Below are positions 1 to 11,914 of a stretch of 64,000 nucleotides of DNA, in pieces. A program made the position numbers and the translations under genes. The stretch is taken from contig NC_088314.1 of NCBI RefSeq assembly GCF_910592395.1, positions 12,956,001 to 13,020,000 of the forward strand, read 5' to 3'. The notes under the pieces were generated by a model that made no database searches, was not told where the DNA came from, and was given only the letters and a program-made list of their open reading frames with translations. Source of the DNA: Lineus longissimus. Lineage: Eukaryota; Nemertea; Pilidiophora; Heteronemertea; Lineidae. Each line of letters begins with the position of its first letter. Within the stretch, counting starts at the first letter, position 1.

Positions 1-780
1 TTCGGTAAGAAGAAAGAGTGGGAGAAGATTGGTGATCATAAATAGGTATGTAGTATTCAGCAGTGTTGACCTACAAGGTTCTAATATATATAGTAATCAG
101 CTATACAGTCTTTCTTATCTGGTAAGCAAAAGGAAGTAAAATTGTCGTGGGGGGCTGGCGATTATTGGCTATGGCAGTTTACGGCACACGATTTGATGGA
201 GAGTTTCATGCATTCATGTAAGTGTAGGACTGCAGCGTTATGCCAGCTATGAAAAGTTCGAAATGTGGCAACTATTTGAAACAATCGGCATCTATCACAG
301 GTAGTCTATGATGTTTGTGAATTTATGATCATAACAATGTATTGCAATTAATGACTAAAATCCTTGTGGATGATGTTTAGGATGACCCATTTTCAACTAG
401 CAGAGAATGAAGCAGCCAGCAAAAGAATGAATACCCTAATGGCTGCAGATGACTGGAGACCAGGACCATTTATTCAGCCATAAGGTTGTTTCCTGTCAAG
501 AATTGACAAGTTGTCAAGAATTGACAAGTTGAGAATGTGTCAACCATTCAAAACACCAAGACGAAATTTACTAGCAAACTTTACCATGAGGCTTGGCCAA
601 CCTATTCCAAAGATATGAATGAACAGCCTGAGGACAACGTCACAACCTGGGTTTGAGACCAAATGCAGGGACACTTATCTTCTATATTCATCAACATGCC
701 TGACAGTTGGTGCCATCTAGCGCAAAGCATGATGAACTAAATAACTGGTGTGACATTGTTGTGGATTTGGTGGTGTGCAG
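1..780. other. AT-rich non-coding DNA, no gene seen
   Basis: No convincing reading frame, splice-bounded exon or known repeat is visible. The only structure is a perfect 18-bp tandem duplication at 494-511 and 512-529. Confidence 0.5.
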
Positions 781-1510
781 CTGGAGGAATGGACAATGTC
801 ACAACCAGGGTTCCTACATTATATAAAGTGGAACCTCCGTTAGTAGACACCTCTCTATTAAAGACAACCTTTCCAATAAGGACACTAGTTTTGGTCCCAA
901 ATTGGTTGTTTCCATTCAATTTTGACTTCTCTAATCAGTCTTTGGGTGTTCCGAATGCTTGACACATTTCGAACATGTTTTGGTTGGAAACAACCCTACA
1001 GTCTTACACTTATGGCTGAATGAATGACAGTGCATTTTCGTGTAAGCTCGGTGACGAAATGCTGCGACACTATTCGTCACCAACATGCTTGATGGGTGGT
1101 GCCATCTGCACAAAGGACGATGAATTAAATAACTGATGTGACATTGGGTGATATGAATAAAGACTAGCAAATGCTTTTACTTCAATTTTGTACAGAAAGG
1201 CCTAGTGTAAATGTACATGGAGTTTTAGATAAAAGCATTTGCTAGTCTTTATTCAAAATCACCCATTGTCGCTGCATTTGCAGGTGTCCACATCGAAGAG
1301 TAGATGATGTCACTACATGTACCAGGGTTTGTACTTTCATATACAGTGGACCTACTTTTTGTGGACACCTTTCTATTGAGGACAACCTCTTTAATAAGGA
1401 CAGTAGTTTTTGGTTCCAAATTGGTTGTTTCCATTCAACTCGACTTCTCAGATTAGGACACCTCTCTGTTAAAACAGCACTTTTCCGTCCCTGGGGCATT
1501 TCTGGAAATT
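781..1510. repeat. Two diverged copies of a dispersed repeat
   Basis: About 781-956 and 1289-1480 are diverged copies of the same sequence. Shared stretches include GTGGAcCT, GGACACCTcTCTATT, ATAAGGACA and CCAAATTGGTTGTTTCC. The short frames crossing them are not conserved as protein, so I read this as an interspersed or tandem repeat rather than a gene. Confidence 0.6.
1143..1270. repeat. Inverted repeat, ~38 bp arms
   Basis: The arm at about 1143-1180 and the arm at about 1230-1269 are reverse complements over about 38 bp with two or three differences; the core AATAAAGACTAGCAAATGC is perfect. The spacer is about 50 bp. It could be a small foldback element or the ends of two abutting elements. 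Confidence 0.65.
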
Positions 1511-1529
1511 TCATGCTATAGAGCAATTG

Positions 1530-2126
1530 GTTCAGCTAAGTGACAAGAACAGTACTATAAGACGGTTTTAAAAAGTTGAAAATTATTTATTTAAATGACA
1601 TATGAATGGTTCAGCAGTAATTGGCAGTGTGCATTATGTAATGAAATATGATTTACATAATATAACATTTTTGTGACAAATAGTACAGATGATGGATAAA
1701 TCGATACAGTGGATAGCTGTTAGAATATGCAATACATGCAATAGCATTTGTTTTTATTGAGATTTTGCGAGAACCAAGTGGTATTTTGACAAGATAATTG
1801 AAAGCCAATAACACTACAAGAACATGACTTCAATACATTGACATTGTAGTACCGGTACTTGGTATACTAAAAATATTCAAAGATGGGTATCTTGAGTTAA
1901 AGTACAAGATGTATGAATGAAGGAGGCACTCGGGTAAGAAATGGTGTCGCTAATGAAAGATTAGAATTAAGACATATCTCTGTATTTCATGTGGTGTACT
2001 GACAAATGGTGCAGTTTGTTAGCAATTTTGTACATAGTTGGTGTGTCATGTTTATTCATACATCTTGCTATATAAAAGCGAGTGAGAGAGGCATTGTGAC
2101 ATTGGAGTGTTGTATATATCTATAGA
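1530..2126. other. AT-rich non-coding DNA
   Basis: No gene, splice-bounded exon or repeat structure recognised. Confidence 0.45.
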
Positions 2127-2130
2127 ATAT

Positions 2131-2318
2131 GTGACCCGTCACAGCAAAACCAGGTACATGTCGCACAGAAGATGAGCCTAAATGACACCAGGAGATAATG
2201 GAACAAATTGATGTGCTCATATTTTGCAAAAGGCAGACAATAGATAAATGAACAAACAGTCCGTCTCAACCTGCCAAGCTCAGAGCGACATGTGCCTGGT
2301 TTTGCTGTAACGGGTCAC
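2131..2318. mobile_element. 188-bp MITE with 34-bp TIRs
   Basis: The ends are inverted repeats of 34 bp with two mismatches, starting GTGACCCGT at the left and ending ACGGGTCAC at the right. Both sides are flanked by ATAT (2127-2130 and 2319-2322), a plausible 4-bp target duplication. There is no coding capacity, so this is a non-autonomous DNA transposon that needs a transposase in trans. Confidence 0.8.
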
Positions 2319-2756
2319 ATATACAAAGTTTACATAAAACAAGATTTGTATGTTTATTTAGGAGGAGTACAAAAGTTGTATATAAAATGCCGACTTCATA
2401 ATGATTTATAGGACACAAAATTTGACATGACAGCATTTTATAAAATATGAATAATCTATAATGAGAATAGTTTTGTAGCACCAATGATTTGAAAAAACTG
2501 AATTTATTTATTGCATGAATAGAACACAAAAAACAGGATGATTACATGACTGTCACATGCGTGAAATATATTGTCATGGATGGGCATTGGGAACAAAAAG
2601 AATTGCTGTTATCAGCTGCATTGGTAGCGATTGCTTTAGCTGATTTGCAGAAACTGACAGGAATGAGAATGTTGATATAGTGTTAAAAAAATATTTTTAT
2701 AACATACATTGCATTCAAATAACACTAAGAAGTAGACGAGTACTAATTTCGCACAC

Positions 2757-3062
2757 TTGAAAATATATGGACATTGACTGTCACTGGTAGTGGTAGTAGA
2801 GTAATTACATGCCATCAGCAGCACTAATTCAGACAGTTTTCGCTGTGCTTCAGTAACTGACTGGAATGACTAAGTTTGATTGTACTGAAATGATACATAA
2901 TAACGTACATTGCATAAACAAAATGATTACAAGATTTGTACTGTCTTGAAATATATGGACAGGGACAGTCACTGGAAGTTTGACATGCCATCAGTTGCAC
3001 TGCTCCCGACAGTTTTCACTGTGCTTCAGTAACTGACTGGAATGACTAAGTTTGATTGTTCT
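2757..3062. repeat. Direct duplication, ~182-bp period
   Basis: Two copies share ATATGGACA, GACAGTTTTC, CTGTGCTTCAGTAACTGACT and GGAATGACTAAGTTTGATTG; the second copy starts about 182 bp after the first. It is non-coding. Confidence 0.65.
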
Positions 3063-3196
3063 GTATTTGCCTCCATTTGGATTTTGTGAACAAAAGTTAC
3101 TAACCTTGTGTAATTGAAGTGTCGAATTCGCCTTGGTCGAAATGATAATACAGTAAATAAATCTATTGAATGTTGCTGAAAAGAAAACATTTACTA

Positions 3197-5595
3197 CCCC
3201 TGCGAAATTCGACTGGAAATTGTCGGCAAAAGCCGGCAATTTCCACCTAATTCCAAACTATTTTTCCTTGCCAGGAGGCTGGAATTAGCTGGAAATTCCA
3301 GAAAATGTCAGGGCTGGAGTTTGGCGGTATTTTGGTAAATGGCAGTGCCAGAAAATGCCAGCTCTGGAAAAAGCTGGCATAACCTGGCATTAGCTGGAAC
3401 CTAATTTCCAGAGCTGGAATTAGGTGGAAAAATCTTGACCCAGGCCTTCCAGCTGATTACCAATGTCAGGGCTGTCATTTATTGGAAATAGCTGGCATTA
3501 GTTGACATTAGCTGGAAATTACAAATTCAGCAAGCAACGACGAATGTCAGGGCTGTCATTTATTGGAAATAGCTGGCATTAGTTGACATTAGCTGGAAAT
3601 TTAATATTGAGTATGTGACCTGCTCTACGTTTGAATCGATCAGAGCGCTGCACACTAATTAACAGGCGTTTTTTGTCACTCAACAGTGACTATGATTAGA
3701 ATCGTTGTGATATGCAACAAGAAGATCTCTTGTCGTGGAGTAAAACCGATAATCGCTTGGTTTTGACTTTGCTGATTGCAATCTTGTCACACGCACCTGC
3801 GATTATCACCACAGACAGGCAATTTTTCACATGCAAACATGATTGCATGTTGATTTTGCTTGATCCCTGGCCGTGCGATTTCCAATTCTAATTCAATTTT
3901 GATGGCATCTGCAATTATAACTGCAAACAAGCAATTTCTGTCACACAGAAATATGATTAAAGGTTGCAGGTTGATTTTGCTTCCAACAGAGGTTGCTAGG
4001 ATGACCAGTTCTTGTTGCGGGCACCTGAAATTATCTATGCAAACAAGTGATTTATGTCACTTGCAAACATGATTGCTGTGGCATTATCAAGTTTTGAGCA
4101 TATGCCACTGACCTAATCCCTTAGTTTTCTGACACAATCTTGTCACACTGTTATAATGTAAATATCATTCTTGGTGTGTGTTGAATGGACTTACACGAGC
4201 ATAAGAGGCCCATCATATAAAACGTAAGATTATTGCTTCACTCAGAGGCTCCTTGCAGACACCTCTGCCAGGCGGACACTTCCCCATTGCAGATGGTTTA
4301 AGTTGCCACATGACCTGGGTTGGAGTGCTCATCAATGCCGACTGGCGCCGTCAGGGCTCAATGCCCATCCTGGAGACAGCACGTCATTTACATCTTAGCT
4401 AATTGTGATCAGTTGATACGATGACGTCATTGACAATCACTGACAGGAAAATTTTGCCTCTCGTTTAATAATATAGATAGTGCAAAGTATTCACATTGTA
4501 ATATTAGGCTCGTAAGTTTGAGGATCATGGATTGACCAGATTGGTGTGAATTGCCCCAGGGCCCAATGGAACATATGTGTTCCAATTTTAAGTCCAGACT
4601 TTACGAAACGTGCCGCGCTAACATACGGCCGCCACCGACGATGGACGCCACATCATCGCATAGGCTCACAAGGTGAGCCAAATAAAAAAGAGGTGCCGTT
4701 TTAACTGGATACCGTGACATCAACATGATGTTAACCACACATAGCACACTCTGTCACTTTGATGTCTGAAGGGCAGGGTTAAAGACGGGGACTGACGTCC
4801 AAAATGGATGTCCAAATAACATCACTGCACGACCTTGAAAAGAACGATGGAGCAAGCCGACTGTTGATTGACTCCATCACTACATGAGTCATGAGCTGTG
4901 GACATCTCCCATGCAAAATCTTACAGTTATGATACCGTCTGGGTCCACGATCATGCATACAATAATACAGGCTTACAGCAAATGCACTGATTCAGGCTTC
5001 TTCATATGCTAAAAAAACAACCTCAAGGCCTGTCCAGATTACCCTTTTGGCATTCATTTGAATCCTTATGTGTTCCAATTCAATTTGTGTAAACTTTGGA
5101 TATCTTGATATCGAATTCGGGGTAAAAATCAAGAAATAAGAAGAGCTCCCGCATGATTTCTTTGTTTGACTTGAAAATTCAAACCTACAAGTTCCTGTCT
5201 GAGGTGTAATGCATCATGGGATAGGTCAGGTGATAAGACCACATGATAGAATTGCATAACATAATAGCAATTTGCATAATGCCAGCAAATGCCAGCTTTT
5301 TCCAACAATTGTCAGAAACATCGAATTTGAAATTTCCAGCTAATTCCAGCTCTGACAATCTCATAGTAAAGTGACAGAGATTTCCAGCGCTGGAACTTTT
5401 ACGAAAAGTAAAGTTCCAGAAAATGCCAAGAATTTCCACCCCATGGATAAAGTTCCAGTTTTTGTCAGCTTTTGCCAGCTATAACTTTTCGATGAAACTC
5501 TCTAAATTCAAAGTGTCAGCTTATTCCAGCCAAGAGCTGGAAATTCCAGCTATTTCCAACAAAATCCACCTGAGGTAAAATTCATTTCGCAGGGG
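3197..5595. mobile_element. 2.4-kb non-autonomous DNA transposon candidate
   Basis: The left end CCCCTGCGAAAT (3197-3208) is the exact reverse complement of the right end (5584-5595), and both are flanked by TA, as in TA-duplicating elements. Both subterminal regions (about 3210-3610 and 5280-5580) are dense arrays of AGCTGGAAATTCCAG-type motifs in both orientations. A perfect 81-bp-period duplication lies at about 3462-3601. The interior (3620-4100) has diverged ~130-bp repeats built on GCAAACA and GATTGCA. No transposase frame is present. Confidence 0.6.
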
Positions 5596-5596
5596 T

Positions 5597-6322
5597 ACGT
5601 TAGAAGCCATGTACATGATAACACCACCACCACCATTATCAATATCATCACAAGTCAACTGGGGAATATGTGTGATATTTGTTCAAAACTTGCGTATATG
5701 GTATTTGCAGGTCTATTGTTTTGTAACATATTTTTCACTTTCAAAATTAACTTTTTTACTAGAAATTATGAATCAATACTAACCGTAAGAAGCGTATGAA
5801 ATTACAGAAGGCCTTCGTCGAAAAATGTAATGTACTTGTACTCATTCGTGTCATTAAACCTGAAAGCAGCACAGCATAACAGTGAAATTACCGTGACATC
5901 AATGGATGTCAAACTAACGTAGTGACGTGAATTTGAATTCGAAGTGCACAATTTCACAATTAAGGTTTTGAACACATTGAGAACTGAAAAACTTCATACA
6001 AATGCTTTCACACCAATGATATGATTGTGGCGCTCCTGATGAGGTATCGCCCTCTGCTAAGCAGCTTTGGTCGTAACTAGGGTAAATGTTTTTTTCAAGT
6101 GATATGAGCGATGCAATACCTTAGTTACCACCAGCGCCACGTAGCAGTCAATGAAGTTGTGCTGGTACCCCATTAACGTCATGCTTCAAATTTGAAGAAA
6201 TTAATATTACCTTCATCAAGTACGTAATATTACACCAGGCCTTTGTCGAAAATGTAGATCTCGGAAGTCTAACTGTATAAATGAAAGAAAACATCAATGT
6301 GACAATATGGTCTACTATGTAT
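5597..6322. other. Non-coding DNA
   Basis: AT-rich with no gene recognised. A 138-residue minus frame at 6148-6564 crosses into the neighbouring repeat and looks like chance. Confidence 0.4.
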
Positions 6323-7230
6323 GAGGGGGAGAACGGGTATTTTCGGGACACTGGGATGGGCCGAAAATAACTGTCGGGATTCGGGATAGACATTCTAAAA
6401 TACCTTGGTACCGTAAAGTCAACTTTTAAATGGAAAATGCATAAGCCTCGTTCTGAGAGCGGAGTGTTTTGGACACGCAACCAAGATGCTCTACCAAAGT
6501 TCCCTCGGGTTGCACTAAAATGTGGAAACCATGCACACGTCACGTCAATGGAATTTCGGCTCACTTCAGAAGTTTGAGGCGCTCAAAACACTGCTTCAAA
6601 CACAAATCAGTCAAGGAAGCATCAACCACCCTAAGTTTTTTAATGAGCACTACACATATTTGCCGAGAAAAACGCTCCAAATAGCCCATTTGCGCGGATT
6701 TTAGCATCACTTGAGCGAGCCGATGCGGACTTCCTATGCGCGCTGTACAAAATGTACATGTCTCATTTTCTGTAACGTTGCCGTAATATAATGTAAACAA
6801 TGGCGCTACCGGCGCTCCGGCCGGGCCGGCGATGGATGGAATTTGCCAAATTCGCACATATTCAAGTTATTTTCGTGGCCTATCTTTTTGAGTTTGAGGT
6901 ATTTTAGAATAGAAATTGAACCCTCGGCTTCGGACCTTGGTTGAGTTACCAAGACACTCTCGGGTTGAGCTAAAATTTCTTCCAAACCCTCGCCTGTCGG
7001 CTCGGGTTTGGACTGTATTTTAGCTCCACCCGAGAGTGTCTTGGTAACTCAACCAAGGTCCTCCGCCTCGGGTTCAATTCCTTAACCCTTATTTTAGCGG
7101 GATTCGAGACAAGCCGTGTTTTGCGTCACGATTCGGCTAAAATTGCGTATTGGGAAACGGGATAAGCCTTTTTTCCTAACGGGACGTCGAGACAGTTACC
7201 CCCCCCCCCCCCTTCCCCGTTCCCACCCTC
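6323..7230. mobile_element. Possible 0.9-kb TIR element
   Basis: GAGGGGGAGAACGGG at the left end and its imperfect complement CCCGTTCCCACCCTC at the right end (about 12 of 15 match) suggest terminal inverted repeats. The interior has repeated CGGGATTCG motifs and a large palindrome. I found no convincing target duplication, so boundaries are tentative. A C14 tract lies near 7199. Confidence 0.35.
6914..7079. repeat. Large palindrome, 63-bp arms
   Basis: Arms 6914-6976 and 7017-7079 are near-perfect inverted repeats (core CCTTGGTTGAGTTACCAAGA). The spacer itself is partly self-complementary (CCAAACCCTCG against CTCGGGTTTGG), so almost the whole 166 bp can fold into one hairpin. Confidence 0.85.
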
Positions 7231-8563
7231 ATGACATGTAGCATTGATTGTAGGCCTATTTTTACTCACAATCTATTTTTTTGTAATTGATAGGCCTACT
7301 GGTAGTATCAATGTGAAATATGCCACACGTTGGGAGCATGCAAGGCCTATAGTTATAGTACAATACACCATCATCACAATCAAATAAGTATTTCAATAAT
7401 ACACTGTCGACGAGAGTGAATGTTCAACCATCAATCACGTGCATTGTAGTGTACATCACATTCGAATTTCAAAACTACCACTTATTTTTGCCGTGAAACT
7501 GACCTGAGTTATCGAAACACCGTCACCCCTTCGAACGGATTACGAAAAGAGGAAGAAGCAGGTCCGCATTTATCGAAATATTGCTAAATATAATTGTCAA
7601 AATGTCGACCAAATTACCAATTAAATCACAATAAACTTATCAAATGTTCACTCATGCCTTTAGGTGAAAAAATACTGATTTTTCAATCATTCTCAATTTT
7701 ACAAATCACCAATCACAAAAAGAAATAATGATGCAATTACCCAAAATAGATGAGATTTGACCACTGGTATAATTCCGCCATCTTGGATATCGGCATCGTC
7801 ACCACCACTTCAAATTCTAAAGTCTTATTCAGGCCTAATATGTGTCACCTGCTGTGGTAAAATGGCTTGTTTTATCAATAAATAACAAAATATGATCTTT
7901 GTAAATAAAATCGGAGATCTTCTGGTGTGTTTTTATGTGAATTTATTACGAACTATCAATGCAGCGCAGGGCAGCCATCGTGTTCTCATGCGTAGTGGCG
8001 ATGCGATAGCCATCCGCGGCACTGCTTTTCAAGATGGTGGCAATTGCCAAGTGCTAGAGGCGTTGTAAGGAAAATTGAGGGCAGGCCCCTAATGAATGAA
8101 CTCTCAACGATATCGATATATTTTCGTAATTCCACCACAACTGTTCAACAATGAACGTCCACCGACAATCCCACTTAACGAATATTAATATCAATTCATA
8201 TCATGTATCTTAAAACGCGTTTATTTCATTTTAAAAAGAGTTATCGAGTGAACGATGACCTCCTACCGTACCCTCGAAATAAACAGCCAAAATGACCACA
8301 AAAACACCTTTTTAGAAAAAAAACAGCGATTTTTACGAAATAAATGTCATCAGAGACGAAACTAGACACTAATTTAGCTAGGTATGCACAGTAATAGTAC
8401 CTGAAGTGATCGATTTCAAGGAGAAATACACTGAAAACAACTTTTCAGGAACAGAAATAAGATCACATTGTGAATAATAGTAAATGCAACTACTAAATGT
8501 CTCCCTCCCCAAGTAAATGAAGTAACCATTTATGGTGACCATCATTATTTTTCTCCTTTTTAG
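7231..8563. other. Non-coding DNA upstream of chromodomain gene
   Basis: No exon could be assigned with confidence. The first exon and promoter of the gene at 8564-9481 should lie here or further upstream; 7960-8080 is less AT-rich and is the most likely place, but nothing decisive is visible. Confidence 0.35.
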
Positions 8564-9481
8564 GTGTGAACAGAGATGATGTAGTGCGACCAACAAAGAA
8601 ATCCAAAATAACGGTTGGCATCAGAAAGAAGAAGGCAGGGAAACAGGTAGGACTTGAGCTGAATTATTTTCTAAATTATCCTTATTCAAGTTTAAAACAT
8701 TTATTTGAATATTGAAATCAATTGATAAACTTAAAGGTTCATTTTGTAAACCTCCTCATCAAATGGCTAGAACCATATCCATAGCAATTTGTTGTCTTCA
8801 TTCTAAACTCACCCAAACCATTTCTATCCACTCTTCCAGGTTGCAGATAAAGATGAACAGCTAAGTAAAGATGTAGCTGAACTTGCTGAAGCAAACCAAG
8901 GTACAATTAAGGATTTGTGTATTCGGTACTATGTTATGCAGCGGTCATTCAGAACAGTGTACCCAACCCCACCAGTAAGGCATTTCATGACAATTTGAGT
9001 CACAGAAAAATTTAATAGGGTCATAATTCGACATTTGTTCACCCCAGGACTTATTAGACATGGCAGAAATATTGGTGTCAAAACCTTTACCAGAGGGGGC
9101 TAGAGTTCTGATTGACTGCTGCATTGTGAATTCTCTCAAAATAGCGCTATACATTTACAGGCAGCCTCAATACTATAGCAAAAAAATCATATCTTTGTTG
9201 TTATTGCAAGTTTTCCAGGGGACTTGGCAAGTGCAATAACTCGCAATCAACTCACAACAAATACAATTCCTTTTCTGATATCTCTCTCAACAATTATTTC
9301 CAAATATATTTCAGGTATCGTGGAAAAGATAACAGCCCAACGGAAGAGTTCAGGACGGCTGCAGTACAAAGTGCAGTGGTTGGGCTACGATGTAAAAGAT
9401 GACAGCTGGGAGCCATTGAACCACATCGACTCAGCTCACTCTCAAAAAATCCTCAAGAGATACTTAGCTGAACAAAAATAG
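8564..9481 (+). CDS. Chromodomain protein, last three exons
   Basis: Three exons with consensus splice sites are visible: 8564-8646, 8840-8900 and 9315-9481. Reading phase is continuous across both junctions and ends at TAG 9479-9481. The first two encode a basic, Lys-rich linker (PTKKSKITVGIRKKKAGK) and an acidic helix. The last encodes a chromodomain: GIVEKI start, YKVQWLGY strand, aromatic WEP motif, then a C-terminal helix ending the protein. In the family this fold binds methylated histone tails, so the product is inferred to be a nuclear chromatin reader. The start exon was not found, so full length is unknown. A chromodomain could also come from an integrase, but introns and a poly(A) signal favour a host gene. 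Confidence 0.8.
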
Positions 9482-9517
9482 CTTTGACTTGTACTTGATT
9501 GTATTGTTGTACAAATT

Positions 9518-9523
9518 AATAAA
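9518..9523 (+). promoter_or_regulatory. Poly(A) signal AATAAA
   Basis: AATAAA lies 37 bases downstream of the chromodomain stop codon, at the spacing expected for a short 3' UTR. Confidence 0.7.
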
Positions 9524-9529
9524 ACAGCA

Positions 9530-9870
9530 TTTAGTTTTTAATAATTTCTTTGTGGTACTTTTTTTATGGTTTTTGTCAAGTATTCAATGGCTACATCTTC
9601 ATGTATGCATTGCTGTAATTAGGGCAATTGTCTGCAGAGATGATAGCTTTGAGTGCACAACTTGAGCAACGGTGACATTCAAACTCCAGTCTTCTTCTTT
9701 TTCTGAAAGAGTTTACTTCTGGACTTCTATTTCTAGCACTGTGTAGGAGTATAATTATTGTGTACCGGTACATCCATTGAAGTTACACATAGCTCATTCA
9801 TTCTTTTCCCGCGAGGCACTTTCCACATTTTGGCTCACCGTAAGGGGAGTCTATACGATAGCGCTGTGTC
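9530..9870. other. Non-coding DNA
   Basis: No feature recognised between the chromodomain 3' end and the GTC microsatellite. Confidence 0.4.
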
Positions 9871-9938
9871 CGTCGGCGGCGGCGGCGTCGACGTCGTCGT
9901 AGTCGTCGTCGTCGTCGTCGTCGTCGTCGTCCGTCGTA
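9871..9938. repeat. (GTC/GGC)n microsatellite
   Basis: An interrupted trinucleotide array, first GGC then GTC units. The Val-rich plus-strand frame across it is a by-product of the repeat, not a gene. Confidence 0.9.
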
Positions 9939-9956
9939 TCCTGTTTCAGAAACAGT

Positions 9957-11100
9957 GGCACGTTTCTTAACCGCTAGGGCTATGAACTTGAAACTTTGTA
10001 CACATCACCCCCTAGGTCAGGTGACCTCTGACACTGAATTTCGGTCCGATCTGATTCTCACCTTGGCCTCCAGGGGGCAAAATGTCGATATCTAAAAAGT
10101 GTGATATCTCGCTTATTAGTGACTTGTTTTCGATGAAACTTTTGTTGTAGGTACTCGTAGCAAATATACATCTTATATCATACGGGTTTTTAATTTGACG
10201 TACTTTTCAAGGTCACAGAGGTCATAAGGCATAAATTGGCCGTTAGAGTGTAAACTATGGCACGTTTCTTAACCACTAAAGCTATGAACTTAAAACTTGG
10301 TACATATAACCCCCTATATCACATAGCCTCTGGTGCTGAATTTCAGTTTGATCTGACTCTCAACTTTGCCACCAGGGGGCCAAAAGTGACTTGTTTTCGA
10401 TAAAATTTTTATGGTAGGTACTCTTAGGAAGAATACATCACATATCGTACGGGTTTTCAATTTGACCTACTTTTCAAGGTCACAGAGGTCATATGGCATA
10501 AATTGGCCGTTAGAGTGTAAACTATGGCACCTTTCTTAACCAGTAAAGCTATGAACTTGAAACTTGGTGCATATAACCCCCTACATCAGATAACCTCTGA
10601 TGCCGAATTTTGGCCCGATCTGATTCTTTATTCGGCCACCAGGGGGCCATAATGGAAAAAGTAAGAAGTGCAATATCTTGCTTATTTTTAGTGATTCGTT
10701 TTCAATAACATTTTTATGGTAGGTTCTCCTAGCAAGGATACATCACATATCATACGAGTTTTTGATCTGACCTGCTTTTCAAGGTCACAGAGGTCAAATG
10801 GCATCAATTAGTCCTTTGATTGTAACTATGGCGCGTTTCTTAACCACTAAAGCTTTGAACTTGAAATTTGATACACATGACTCCCTACGTTATGTAACCT
10901 CGGACACCGAATTTCTATCTGGTACTCAACTCGGCCACCAGGAGGCCAAAAACTAAAATAGGTAAAAAGTGCAATATCTCGTTTATTAGTGACTTGTTTT
11001 TGATGATATTCTTATGGTACTTACTCCAAGCAACGATACATCACATGTCATACTGACTTTGGTTTGACCTATATACTATACATGTACAATGTTTCTTAAT
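9957..11100. repeat. Four ~300-bp diverged tandem repeat units
   Basis: Units begin with GGCACGTTTCTTAACC or a close variant at about 9957, 10259, 10526 and 10830 (spacings 302, 267 and 304); a partial fifth lies near 11090. Each carries GCTATGAACTTGAAACTT, GGCCaCCAGGGGGC, TTAGTGACTTGTTTTCGAT and TTTTCAAGGTCACAGAGGTC in the same order. It is non-coding; the repeated AGGTCA half-sites are notable but may be incidental. Confidence 0.85.
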
Positions 11101-11914
11101 CTAGATGAATTCCAAAGCACCAAATATTAATACGGTGAGCACAATGGCCCCTGGCCGTTTCATTCCTTTCGTTTCTCCGTATGGAACGAAAGGAAAAGGT
11201 GGGAAATACACACTAAATGTCTCTGTCCACATGTACATGTAAACAGACAGTGTTTGTGATAGTCAAGGACTCCATATTCAAAGCAGAGCAGGTGCGAATG
11301 TGTAATGTTGTGGGGGTTTCCATTCAAATCCACTTTTGATAAAGGGAAAAATGACATGTGGGAAATGAATGAATGAGCTCGATGTAACTACAGCCTTGGG
11401 GACAGCTTGGCCATAAAGGGACTTGAAAAATGTGTACATCCTTATCGGGGATAATGCCATTCACCACTTTCTATCATGAGTGTGTTATGTATAGATTCAG
11501 GGCATTACTGCGTACTGTAAAGCTCTTTACCTCTGGTCTCCATTTTCGGCCCTCCATACTCAACGCTCAACAAATAACTATAATTATTATTTACATGTTT
11601 TTATTGTACTGAACACACACTTTAAATCACGCCAAACACAGCAATTGTCTGTGACCTTGCAGTTTTCTCAATCTTTGAATAGCTTTTGACTGCTATTAAC
11701 TTTGTAGCTTTTTGACAAACATAATATCATACATAAATACATAATACATACTACATAATATCTCATCAGGGTCTCAATTGATTTGTTCTAAATTGGAGAT
11801 TAAAATGACTGATATCACAGTCACATCCACATGACATGATTCTGAACTGAACTGAACCGTGAACTTCAGTTAACGCATGACAACACCATACAAATACATT
11901 TCAAACTGAGATCT
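11101..11914. other. Intergenic / 3' UTR region of the pseudokinase gene
   Basis: No exon seen. A minus-strand AATAAA (TTTATT on plus) near 11598-11604 could end the pseudokinase transcript about 310 bases past its stop codon. Confidence 0.4.
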
